From: Ophthalmolycus amberensis
Lineage: Eukaryota; Chordata; Actinopteri; Perciformes; Zoarcidae
Length of the DNA: 64,000 bases
Assembly (NCBI GenBank): GCA_024529925.1
Contig: JAFEUB010001390.1
Coordinates: 477,001 to 541,000 of the forward strand
Direction: 5' to 3'
In this document: positions 37,504 through 49,500 of the stretch, piece by piece
Position numbering within the stretch: the stretch's first letter is position 1
How the letters are laid out: every line of letters starts with the position of its first letter
Translations under genes and position numbers: made by a program
Notes under the pieces: generated by a model
The model's input: only the letters and a program-made list of their open reading frames with translations
The model's database searches: none
What the model was told of the DNA's origin: nothing

Positions 37504-37514
37504 CCCCCCCCCCC

Positions 37515-37546
<32 letters not shown>
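37504..37546. repeat. C14-(AC)n compound repeat
   Basis: Fourteen C at 37504-37517, then AC to 37546. Confidence 0.95.
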
Positions 37547-37548
<2 letters not shown>

Positions 37549-37810
37549 CACAGGTGTAGTCATGCATTTATGGGTCCCAAAAGACAAAATTAGGGACTGT
37601 TTAAAGGACGGGGCGCTAAAAATATAATAGAGAGAGAGTTAACATTGGTAAAGATCGTCACTGTCATCGCTCCAAATAACAAAACGCACAACCCTTATTC
37701 TTTATATTGTGTTTTTATAAACGTGACAATTTTACTAAATAGTCTTGGAGCTGCAATTGTTCAGGGATAGACTGAAATTAAATATCGGAAAATACTGCGT
37801 TTATTTGGAT

Positions 37811-37813
<3 letters not shown>

Positions 37814-37850
<37 letters not shown>
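37814..37850. repeat. (TG)n microsatellite
   Basis: About 18 units of TG. Confidence 0.95.
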
Positions 37851-37851
<1 letters not shown>

Positions 37852-38366
37852 GAATAGCGAAAAGAAAATTTGCATATGTTGCAGTACAACGTGGAGGCTT
37901 TGAAATTAAACTTGTTGTTCCCCCACTTACAATGATTGAGATGATTGTGCACATCGACACACAGGCACCAGCGTGTACACACACACACACACACGTCATT
38001 CTCCTGCAAATATGTTTTGCTTCTCCCATGCAAGTGAATCCTGTTGGCAAAGGGATGAAGAAGAAAACAAAACAGAAATAAAATACAGTTGTAAAATGCT
38101 TCCAATTGGGCAAAATTGAGTAAAACTGATATTTGAATAAATGAATAAATTCAATATAAAAACAATCTTCCTCCAATCTCCATATTACATGTTTATCTGC
38201 CTCCGGTTTAAGATGTGGAGGACTGTTATTTACTCTATCTGCATGGAGCAATGCAATTCTACTACAGAAAGAGAGACGAGTAAAAGCATTTAAACGATGT
38301 ATAACATCCAACTGCAGGTCCTGCTGTAGCTTCGAGAGTACTGTACTGCAGCAGGATCTGTTGGGA

Positions 38367-38438
38367 AGGTGATAAGTGAGGCTTCCCTGGATGGAAACAT
38401 TTAGGTGATAAGTGAGGCTTCCCTGGATGGAAACATTT
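38367..38438. repeat. Perfect 36-bp tandem duplication
   Basis: AGGTGATAAGTGAGGCTTCC CTGGATGGAAACATTT occurs twice head to tail with no mismatch apart from the junction base. Confidence 0.95.
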
Positions 38439-39170
38439 CTCTGAAGTTCGTAGAGGAATAGAAGGTCAAGCAGATTTCGATAAGTTCACAGACAATTCAA
38501 ATTATTTTCAACTGATGTTTGCTAAGCCCCTCCCCTGAAAAACAATTGTTCCAATCATAACTTAGCGAACTGCACTTTTCACTGTCTCTCACTCGGTAAC
38601 TTTTTAGGATTGAATTTTGTTTCTTGTGTTTGGTGAGCGGAAGATCAATTTGCACCCTTGGTGGACACTAAAGACTTATTGCATTGCATTGTGACATTAG
38701 GCATACACCATATACCTACGGTACTGACACATCAGTGGGCTGAACAGAGGCGATATGTGGATGGTGGTGGCAGACTGGCAGCTGAATAAAATCATGGCTG
38801 TAAACCGCTTTTGTAGTTGAAAGAAGACTAAACCCCAAACTACTCCCCAACACCTCCTGTAATGTTTGCCCCACCACTCGAAGGTCACCATGCTTAGCGG
38901 ACAGTTCCACCAGTAGAGACTGACCTCTGGCATGCTATGCACAATACATCCCATCAATACAGCATCAAAGAAAGCCGAGTGTCTGATTTCTAAATGCCCT
39001 GATACACCGTAATACCGTTACACTGCCCTGTGAAGTTTAAAAGTTTACAAGTGCTTCATTTTGTTTTATGGCATCACACTGTGACTAGATCAGCCCATCT
39101 GTCTATTAATTATACTGATTAAATCCCCAAAACTGCTGTGGAAAGACTACAAAATGTCAACATTCATTTC

Positions 39171-39197
39171 ATTTTACGATTCTGAGCATCGTAAAAT
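39171..39197. repeat. Perfect 10-bp inverted repeat (hairpin)
   Basis: ATTTTACGAT, a 7-nt loop TCTGAGC, then ATCGTAAAAT. Confidence 0.9.
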
Positions 39198-40500
39198 GGT
39201 CAATCAACCTTAAAGGAAACTACTGCTTGTTGAGCCTACTAGCACAATAAACTATCCACATCGGGACCCTCTGACTGACTGACATCACACTGTGGTGAAC
39301 CATCTGCTTTTGTTCTTGCAACACACACACACACACTCATACACTTAAACACACTTATTTCAAGTGGGAAGAGGTGTGATTTCGCAAAGCGAGCAGCTTT
39401 CTTCAGCCACCCACTGTTTTTCTCTTTCATTGGCCACACTGGCAGCAGTCTGAGATCGGTAATTGAATTAGTGGGCTGGAGACAACGTGGCTCATTGCTT
39501 CTGTTGGAAAGCATATCCTGCAGACTGCCTACCATACGGTTTTGCAATCGAAATGAGCAGCTAGCGTGTAAACCAAAACATTCTGATGTTTCATGAATGA
39601 AAGAAATACAGGAGAATTTTGTGAGCCAAATCAGTGGCATTACAGCTTGTGCAGTGAGGCGTTCTCTTCACAAAAAAAGGTCATTAGGTGCTCTTTTACC
39701 AAACACGTACCCAGTAGAACGACGACTAATCAGTTCTACTTTAAAAATCCCACCACTCAGAGCTAAGGTCAATGAAAGGAAAGGACACTTTGTGTTTTTC
39801 CTTTGTGTTGCACAAAGCCTGACCTGGGTCAGTTATGAAAGTGTGCTTGATTAATTGTAATAGTAAGATCAGTTTGTTTTTTTCTTTCATAAAACTATGT
39901 CTATTTTTAATTGCATGCTTCGAACAAAAGCTGCGTTACGGTCATTTTAGGAGGTTTACTTGTCTCTTTAGCACCCTTGGAATATAAAACCAAACAGGAA
40001 TTTGAGTGCACACAAAGTTGTCCGGTTGATTGTCGTCTCCTGGCTCACAATGGCATGTTTCATTCTGTTTTCAGGTTCAAATTTGTATCCTCATAGACAG
40101 TCTTGTGTGTAATGCCATGATATCAATCAACCTCCTCAGTGTGCTCAGTCTGGCTGCTCTGTGTACTGCACAGCTGAGTTTAGGCTCGGGGGGGATGTGC
40201 GCAGACACCTGACGCACCCTGACCCCAAGCAGGATTTTCAATTATGTCGAGTCTAAAATATGCATAGAGATGAGATTATTTGCATGTCAAAGTGGGTGTT
40301 TTAAAATAACGACATGATTATGGGTACTGTATCCTGCTTCAGTGGCTTCTTAAAATAAAATGCGATGAAAAGGAATTCCATGCATTGAAGCTCTTGAAAT
40401 GTCACAAAGGTAGCAACTTTTTCAGGCTCCATCGTCAAAGTTGTCACACTTATATTACCTTTTAATGCACGGCATTGCTTCTTCGTAATGAATAAATAAA

Positions 40501-40522
40501 TATATATATATATATATATATA
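40501..40522. repeat. (TA)11 microsatellite
   Basis: Eleven TA units after an AATAAATAAA stretch. Confidence 0.95.
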
Positions 40523-41443
40523 AAATAATAGGTTATGGTTGGTTTATTATCACTCTTCCACACCTGTGCTCTGTCACTTTTGTGAGGCTGATTCTCCGCT
40601 AATTAATCACATCCAATCCATCCTGTACACAAACCAGCTGTATCGCTCACCGACTTGAGTGACAACGAGGTCAAAACATCCACCATCTGGTTTCTTTCCG
40701 GGAGACACTGGATGATCTCGGACAGATTCGCACGTGCGATGACAAACAAGTGTGGAAGGACGCGGCCCTAGAGCCCTCGCCGGTTATCTATTTCGTCCCA
40801 TTTGTCAGACAGCTAATCCAACCGCTGTTTACACAAATCAAGTGCTTGACAGAAAACTGAATTTGCCGACATCTGCTTCAGATGGGGATTGCCTACAAGT
40901 CCCAGAGTGACTTCTGATGTGAAAACTGAAACAGAAAGTATGGAGAGCCGCGGCGATAATGCCAGCAAGCGCAGGAGACGTTCGACACTCAAGAAAAGAT
41001 GAGAGTTGCCTCATCTAAATGCAACATTTGGCTGCATTACAATCGGTTTTCACCATTTCCACTGCTCTCTTTTCATCTATTGGACACATATGACATTTTG
41101 GAAGGATGCAGGGTAAGAGGAACCAAGAACATCCAAATAGACTTATGTGATTCATACTGAAGTCAGATTAGGAAGCCTTGTAGCAAAAGTGGCTGTCAGC
41201 TGTACAAATGACATACGCATGACAGTAAAATAAGATACGATTACTCAGTTGCAATGATGCACACGCAAGAAGAACAGCCGACAACATGTCTGTCTGTAAA
41301 AAGTTAGCTTTTGGCTTAAAAACAAGTTGACTGAGGCTTAGGGTCACGTAACACGCTTTGAATCTTTCCTGAGCAGCTTCCAGTAAATAAGCAGGTCGGA
41401 GTTCAGTGTTTAGCTCAAGGGCATTTGGGATTTAGCTGTTAAA

Positions 41444-41474
41444 ACACACACACATACACACACACACACACACA
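41444..41474. repeat. (CA)n microsatellite, interrupted
   Basis: CA units with one TA interruption. Confidence 0.92.
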
Positions 41475-42149
41475 ATGCCAGCTGTTACGGAACAAGACTT
41501 TTCCTTTTCGGTTCATATTTACTGTTCTGTCTACGTGTCAACGCTGCCATCGAGGGAGCATTTCATGGCATCCAGAGAAGACTGCAGACGTACAACAAAA
41601 AGGTATAAGAACCACAAACTCTCAAGAACATACTCACAGAATTTTACACCTTTTCATCTGACACCTTGTGTGCAGGGCAAACCGTCCTGGAGTAAACGGT
41701 GTGATTTGTCCTTTCACTTTGCCTTCAGCACTATTGATTGCTCCTCTCCTGCAAGAATGGATTCACTGATGCAGTTGACTGTTTCTTTCTTGGCTCTCAT
41801 GTATTTTTGTAGGTTGGACATCTGGTGGGTTGTTGCGGGTGTACAGAGAGGGGAGTTCCGTCCACTTTGTTCTGATCTCTTTCTGTCGTGGTCCCACTCT
41901 CCCTTCTCTCTGGCAGATTCCTCCCAGTAACATGTTGTCAGTGGAGAGATCACTACACTGCTGACTTTTAATTGAAATAAATGAAATATAAGAACAAACT
42001 CTGCGTGAGTCAAATGTGGCAAGAGATATTTTCTGCTAGATGTAACCAAGTGATTTGCTAAATTTTGGGATTCATGAGATGAATGTTGGAGCAGAAAAAA
42101 AGGAACAAGCATGCTGTTCTGTCAGGGCGTGCCAACATCGTAAACACAA

Positions 42150-42470
42150 AGTACGGCGAAGGCTGATGGGACCGTCATGATGTCATAACATAAAACAAAG
42201 CAAATTAAAAATGGTATCTGCTAGATTGACATTCAGGGGACCACCAAAGTGATTACCATTCATCCTGAGAGGAACATGGATATCTGTACCATATTTCATG
42301 GCAATCTATCCAACAGTTGCTTCGTCATTTCACTCGAAAAACACAAATGTCAACCTCATAGTGGCCCCTAGACGAAACCTCAGGGGATCACCGAAGTTAT
42401 TAGGATTCCATGGCAGTACATTCAGTAGTTGCTGAGAAATTTTAGCACGGGTCAAAGTACTAAATATGAG
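42150..42470. repeat. Interspersed repeat (family D), partly dimeric
   Basis: The unit GGGGACCACCAAAGTGATT...CATCC recurs 148 bp later as GGGGATCACCGAAGTTATT...CATGG. This internal near-duplication is visible directly. It lies just past the grm8 3' end. Confidence 0.65.
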
Positions 42471-42684
42471 CGGGGAAATATAGAAAACCGCACAGTATTC
42501 TGCTGTAAGCATGGTCGGTAATGTACATAATTACACATATACATCTACTTGTAAGAAGCATGGTACATTTGTGTGTGAAGTAATGATGACATTTGAATGG
42601 ATGGGGCATTGCCACGATCTGCCATCCGTCCATTTATCTACATTTAAGATGGGACCTAAAAGATAATCTGCAAAAAGGGATCCT

Positions 42685-42695
42685 CCCCCCCCCCC
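42685..42695. repeat. C11 homopolymer
   Basis: Eleven consecutive C, 56 bp past the grm8 polyadenylation signal on the transcript strand. Confidence 0.92.
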
Positions 42696-42734
42696 TCAAA
42701 ACTACAAAACGTACAAATGACCACCAATCTACAC

Positions 42735-43484
42735 ATTTGCAAAACATTCCTTTATTATAAATAAATCTCCTTTTTGTATAAAAAACTGGCATGCTTCAAC
42801 CATGGCATTTTACAGGTTCACAACCCAAGGCGACAACCCGGTTAGCGAAGACAGCAAGAGGAAACACACTCATCTCATTATGCAAGGGCGATCCATCAGA
42901 CAACGGTGAGACAAGAATGAAAAAATCGTCACAACCACAAAAATACTCACAAGTAGAGAATAACAACAAACATGTTTGAGTCTCATAGATTTTTCTCATT
43001 TCTCTTTTTAAATATCTTTTAAAATGTAATCTGTTAAATCTCTTTCCCAGCCCCACATTTGCCCTTTTAGATATAATGTCCACATGAGGGTTTTTTTTTT
43101 TTTTCTTTGCATTTTATGATTTTTTTTTGTGTGTTTAGATTTTAATAGTTTTACTCTGTCCACCAAAGCGTCCTATGGTATGTCTTTTTTTTTTTCACGT
43201 CATCTCTTTTTTTTTTAAAAGGGGTAAGTTCATGGTAGGACCAATGAGGTGTGAGCGGCGGGAAAGCAGGCACACTGACTGGCTGTTTATGTGGTCCCAC
43301 CTCTCTGTGGTTTGATGCTGAACAATACAAAATGTCTCATGCTTGGATTCCTTCGGGCGCTCAGTCTGTCCGCAAGTCCTTCTACCAATCGGCCGAGAAC
43401 GACGGCTCCTTCTTTCGCTCGGCACTGCCCCAAGACTCCGCCCCCTCTCCTGTCCGATCCCTTCCTTCATCCTCTGTGGTCCCT
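42735..43484 (-). other. grm8: grm8 3' untranslated region (end inferred)
   Basis: About 750 nt follow the grm8 stop codon before the first good AATAAA on the minus strand (42756-42751). The transcript strand carries A-rich runs (rc of 43091-43105 and 43183-43195). Cleavage about 15 nt past the signal is inferred; longer 3' ends are possible. Confidence 0.55.
42751..42756 (-). terminator. Candidate polyadenylation signal AATAAA for grm8
   Basis: The plus strand reads TTTATT, which is AATAAA on the transcript strand, 729 nt after the stop codon. It is the first exact match downstream of the stop. No transcript data are available to confirm use. Confidence 0.5.
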
Positions 43485-43534
43485 TCAAATGGCGTGATTG
43501 CTGTAGCTGACATATGTCGTCTTAGTTGATGAAG
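43485..43534 (-). CDS. grm8: grm8 last coding exon, mGluR8a-type C-terminus
   Basis: This exon is easily missed because it holds only 50 coding bases. Read on the minus strand after acceptor TTCACGCAG, CT completes Thr and the frame continues SSTKTTYVSYSNHAI then TGA. Mammalian mGluR8a ends NTSSTKTTYISYSNHSI as I remember it, so the match is nearly complete and fixes the end of the gene. The ending Asn-His-Ala-Ile resembles a short C-terminal PDZ-type ligand. No exon for the alternative 'b' tail was found in the preceding intron. Confidence 0.95.
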
Positions 43535-46500
43535 CTGCGTGAATACGAAAAAAGGGCGGGCGATGGAAAAGGAGGAAGGAAGACGATAACACAATTGGGC
43601 GAAGATGAGGTCAAGAACAATGAGGAAAAGAGTGAGAAGAGAAGGGGAGAATGAAGGAGAAGGGACCGAATGGAGGTATGGAAGGGGTAAAGGAAAAGGA
43701 ACATAAGAAAGAGCAGTTGAGAGCAGATTTGTGTCACGATGGTCACGTAACATTGTCACATCCACAGTCCACCTTGAGTAGTTGGAGCTTTTTGTCAAAC
43801 CCATTATGTCTTGTGTCCCCTCAGGCATTCCATGGTAAATGTCAATGTTTTTGCAGCAACGTCAGGCCTCTAACTGCGCCATTGTTACACGCTGATGCTT
43901 TCATACTTTTTTTCACTTGTGCTTTGCCATCACACTGCTGGAATAATGGAAAAAAAGGTCCTCGATAGAAAAAATAATGATACATTTATCAAATAAATGC
44001 GTGTTAGTGCATGCAGACTTGAAAAATGCCCAACGTTTTTTGTTGATATTTTCCAAAGAGCACTTTTAAGCAAAATGTCAGGAGCCAAAAAAGTAAAGAC
44101 TCCTGAACTTGCTTTCTGCTCATCACCGTTGAAATACATAGATTGTGACCACCTTGGACCATATGGAACTTATTCAATTGCAATTTGTATTGTTTGTAAA
44201 GGGAAGTATGTGAGGAGATGACTAAGCAGTTTAACTACTGGCTAAATGAATGAACTGAGACCTGCTTCCTTCACTGGTGCTAATCAAGACACGGGTCAGA
44301 AGCATATTACCCGACATGCCGTACTCATGGACTGCACAGAAAGACATGCACAGCAAGGCTGAGACGTGCATGTGATCATGAGATTACAGATGGAGATGGG
44401 TGTACAAACACCACTTAACACAGAACTATAGAGATAAATACACACACACACACACACACACAAACACACCAAAGGACACACCAGACTGATGGATACTCAT
44501 ACTAGAGCATGCGTGCACACATGCAAACTAGCAGCTAATCATGCATGCGCATGCACTAAGGCACACGTGCACATTCACATGCTCTCCTGTCATTCCGTCC
44601 ACGGATCGCTGACGAAGCAGAACCAGCTGAACACCAAACAGAGCTTTGAAGAGAATGTAAGAGTGCTTCACCGTCAGCGCTCGGAGAAGACACGCCGTGC
44701 TATTTAAAAACTGTTACTGTCACTGCTGCAGCTGTTTTGCCACGCAAAAAAAGTCAGGCGTGAAATTAATTTTCAAACCGAAATCAAACTTAAAGCAAAC
44801 TAAAACTCCTCATGCAATCTGCACATCCAAGCATACATGTACAAAAGGGAAAAATTGTGTGTATGATGTACTACCCACTTGTTGGTAGTATGAGATCAAC
44901 TATTTCATTGAAAGAGTAAATAACTCCATCGGAACAGTTGTTATACTGCGCCATCATGTTTCCTATTCGCTAGAATCCACTTTTAACCTCTCTATGTGTG
45001 TGTGTGTCATTGTGTGTGTGCTTTAGCGTTGATCTCTCAACATGTATTCAAGCATTATGTGGATTTGTGTAATAAAAATGGACGGGACGATATAGTTTTG
45101 AACAGTTTGTTATATGTATAGTTATAAAATTCTGGTGTTCTCTTACTCACTGTTGGTCTCCATGCTCTCGCATAGCTCAGTCTTCACCTCTCCGTTGGGC
45201 CGGTCTCCCTTCTGGTTCAGCTTCCCCGACATGGTGGCAGCTGTCACAATTGCCTGTATCATCATGCATTCACATTCAGAAATCCACTCATTGGCAATGA
45301 AGACTGTTTGTGCCGTACAAGATCTGGGTCCCCTCTTTAGTAGGGCTGCAACAAACAACTATTTTGATAGTGGATTAATAATCCGTCGATTATTACTTTG
45401 ATTAATCGATTATTAAATCTGATAAAAAGTGTTTTTTTCATCCTTTTATCAAAAGAAAAAACTTGTACAATGCTCTTTAACCACAGGGAGCGATACCTTT
45501 ATCAAGCATTAGTTCTTAAATAGCTTTATCGGCACCCGGGCCACTGGCTACATACACACACAAACAGACAGTATTTTTGTCAGGTACTTTTCTCTTGTTT
45601 TTTTAATTAGAACCTGTAATCGTGGATTTACTCATCTCCACTTTGTTGTTAATCACTGCCTCCGACACTTTTCAAATGCCTAGATGTCCGAAGTTGAAGG
45701 AGACGGCGTCATTCCCTTTAATTCATAACGTGAGCTTTAAAAGCCGCGGCATTGGCTGGAATGCTGCCCCAACGGAGACGTTGCCACAGTCTGTGTCTTG
45801 CATCATAGCGTAGACGCAACTCAAAGACCAAATGTGTTGCCAAATATTTTTTCTAATCAATTCTATTTAATTGAATCGATTAGTTGTTGCAGCCCTACTC
45901 TGTAGTTCAATGTAGTTCTACTTAGTGTATCGTTAAATGTATTATCCTCATATCATCAGCACGAATGATATTTAATATCAGTCAAAATACTAAATCAAAT
46001 ATATGGAAAATCTTCCGAAAACGTAGCACGTAGGACTCATGTATTTCACGGGGCCTCACCTTGAAGCTGCGTTTTCGTTTGGGTACGTTCTGCTCGGGGT
46101 GGAAGAGGATGATGTAGACCTTGGGCATGTAGAGCATCCCCAGAGACACAGAGGCAGACAGGCTGAGAGAGATGGTCAGGGTGGTAGTTTGGATGTACAT
46201 CTAGGAGGAGAGAGAGACACAGAGGGACGGCGCGAGAGTCATTTATCACATTTCAAGTTGTCAGAGATAGCCTGTGTAATTGTCCAACTGCACAGTACGC
46301 CTGGTGAGGGAAAGAGGAGAAGGACAGATAAGCGGGGGGAAGACAGGTAGTAGAGGACGGTCTAACACGGGCAAAATTAGCATTTGTGTAGAGACACCTA
46401 CAGTGACACACAGGCAGGTAGAACAGATGATGAAACGATGGCACTAACGAAGCTGCTTAATTGCCTGTGCGCTGCAGAGCTCGACTCTTTGTGTAAGAAT

Positions 46501-49500
46501 GTGAAATGGTTCTTTGCATTTATTTTGGCAGGCTGAAACGGGCACACGTCGTCCTGTATAGTCGGCCACACGTCTCCAGTGAAAGGGTACAGGCAGTGGA
46601 CTGAAGGAGAGATGTGATGATATGTACTATAAGCAGAAATTGTTACATAAAACCCTACTAAATTAGGACTATGGCCACATACAAGTCTGCCAAGTAAGTT
46701 GGAGGGCAGTTATAATGAAACAAGAAGACAGCGAAGCAGACTGCGGAGGACTGAGCACCAGTCCGCAGGTCCTTAGTGAGTTTCGGAGAGTAGTTTGGAG
46801 GAGGAGAGACCTGACACAGCTGACAAGCTCTCACGACATGGAGCTCATCGGGCGAGCACTGTCTGCGAATATTGAGGGAGACAGACAGGAAAAGGGAGGG
46901 GTGCGATGGATGGATGGATTTATGGGGGAGAAAAATAGTATAAATGGAGCCAGGAAGGAGAGGTAACAGAGAGGCATGGAGGGAGAAAGAAGAACCGGAT
47001 GAGAGGGACTCGTGGAGAACAAGAACAAGTGAGGAAGAGAGCAGGAGAGAAAGCACAAATGCACTGCAGTGGCTGCACAACCTGGACAGCCAGTTCCTTT
47101 AAATCACAGTGGTGGTGGCGTTGGTGTCTTGCTCAGCGTAATGTTTGATCCACCACTGTTCTTCAACAATAAGGATGAACTCCCTTTATACAATACTGCT
47201 CAATGAAACGTTGCGTAACCACGTCATGAATCATTCATCACTGAAAGACACACATGGATACATACATGCATTCAAATACAAACTTGATAGCTGCAACCAT
47301 AGACACGTTAGGTGCGAGCATTCCTGGTGCACTAAATAATAGAGAGACCAAGACACCGTGGGGACGAAACATCAGTCAGGGTTCAATCAGCGGCCATTTT
47401 TTTAATTTGGGCATTTAATTCAAAATTGATTGTAGCCTGTATGGTGTAAATATGCCCGTAGAATGTTTTATTTTGCGAACACATTATGGCATTTGTGAAA
47501 AATTGGAAATGGACATAAGAAAAAAATAAAGAGTATATGACTTCAGTATTCTCAATCAGAAGAAACGGCCATGAGCTGCCCTGGTATGATTGTGTTTGAC
47601 CGGACTATTATGTTCTCCAAATGAAGCAGAGAATACTGGAAAAATGATGCCGGCAGCAACACCTGCTTCAGTCAAAGGTCTCTAATTTCTCAGCCAAAGC
47701 TGAACAGGACCTCAAAAAGAGCTCATTGGCAAATGGGATTTAATCATTCAACAAATGTCATGATTACTGATATTCCTGTACTTATTAGAACTGAGAGCAT
47801 TCCCCGAACTCTAAAGCTGAGCATCGACATTAGAAGCCTACCCAACTCTCTACCTTCAAACTGGCTTTTGAAGAAGCCAAATTTCATCACTTTCCAAGAA
47901 TATCCTCATTCTCAAAGTCTCAATCTAAAATGTGTGTTCAGAAATAAAGAGGAAGAGGAACAAAGGTGTAGATTCAGAGAGAGAGAGAGAAAAAAAATCA
48001 CACTTTCTTCCTCCCTTGATGACTTTCCTATGGTAGCATCACATAGTGGGTTGGCCCGGGGCGCTCTGCCTGCAGCTCCCCTGCATGCTCTGATGGAAGT
48101 TTACGCTCCACTGCTGACTTTTACCTCAACCGCAGAAAACACACAAAACAACACACCAACACGCAGGACTGAACTGTGCAGTTGTTTGAGACGGATCACC
48201 AATTAAACAAGAGCAAAGAAAGATCACGAAGAGAGACGCGAGACATCATTTTATGGATGTCTTTGTACTCCGCCACGTTGTTTGTTTTCTATGTTTCCTG
48301 CCAACAAATTGCACTCAATTGACTTGTACCGATACAGGGATCAGTAAGTGGCTGTAACAGGACGGAACAGATGGAGTGCTTTCAGTAACAGAGAGACGGG
48401 AATGAAACCTAGATAGGGAGGAAAAATAAAGGTTTAAAGAGAGTCGATGAAAGAGAGAGTGGAAATGGAATAAACCAGAGAAAAAAAAGGGGAAGAATAA
48501 AATGACAGGGAAACAGAGATTCCCTTAAGCTGTGAACTTGCTCTTATCAAAACACTTCCATTACATCTAGCCTTGGGACCAATGTCGTGGATTCCAGCTC
48601 GTATTTACACAAAGGCACACATACACAGCCCCCGCTGAAGACCGACACCGTCCTCCTCCACCTTGCTGTCTGCAGCTGATATCGGCTAAAAAATGCTCGC
48701 ATCGGAAGAGCGCTTTCAAAAAAAGTCACACACAAAGTAGATGCTTAGCTACAGATGGCTGCATTCAATTGATTCCCTTTAGGTTTAAAACATTTACAGG
48801 CGGAGAATCTCTGGTCCGTGATAGGAAGAGATTCAGAAAGAGGAACAGAGGGGCAGAGTGATGGCTGACGTTTAACACCTGGGGAGGAAAGAGACTCTGA
48901 TGAAGAGGATCAGGAGACCAAATATAGAAAGAGAAGAATGTACATTCTGTGGACAAATACGTAGCATAGTGTTGGGCTTACGTTTAGTCCTACGGTTGAG
49001 GAAAGTGATGCTTTTTGCTAAATTCTTGGCCAGTGTTAGTGAGTAATATTGCCCAAGTCGACTTAGCAGTGCTGGGGTTTTATTGCACTGATTTCATTTT
49101 GTGTTGATGAAAAAAAAGGGCTCAGCTACGCATTTTTGTCAACGGGACGCCTTGTTATTTTTCAATGAGTGCTGAAAGGATAGCTCCGCTGCTGTTACAG
49201 CCCAGATCGTATCACAATTATATGTGTTTAGTGTACAACCTCACCTACAGCTGCCTTTCTTTCCCCTCGGAAAACCTTATCTCATATTGAACATATTTGC
49301 AAAACGTAATGTTCAGGTTCCATTTCATTATCAGCATACTTTTATCACAATGATCACAGAAGATTGTTGGTTCCCCTCAGACCCAGTGGGCCACACACAC
49401 ACACACACACACAGCTCATACTGAATAGCTGTAGAAGAATGTAAGTCCTGGGAGACATGGCTGATGCTAAGAGACGGGGCGGCTTGATAGTTAAGAGTAG

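Larger units (their letters stand above)
19716..42734. other. Gene-free interval between the lectin and grm8 3' ends
   Basis: About 23 kb between the ends of two convergent genes. It holds the hAT relic at 26489-26850, interspersed repeats at 19836, 22149, 30125, 33690 and 42150, several microsatellites, pyrimidine-rich sequence at 28430-28700, and a locally GC-richer patch near 40650-40980. In mammals GRM8 borders a long gene-poor region as I recall it, so distant regulatory elements are possible but none can be named. Confidence 0.65.

Noticed and set aside
41475..41930. 151-codon plus-strand open frame
   Set aside because: It follows a CA repeat and shows no domain, signal peptide or recognisable similarity; I treat it as chance.
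43535..45150. Possible alternative mGluR8b tail exon
   Set aside because: I looked for a frame like the mammalian 'b' tail on the minus strand and did not find one, nor a suitable alternative acceptor just upstream of the last exon.
47733..48206. 157-codon plus-strand open frame in a grm8 intron
   Set aside because: It contains a low-complexity Glu/Arg part from a GA tract and resembles no known family.
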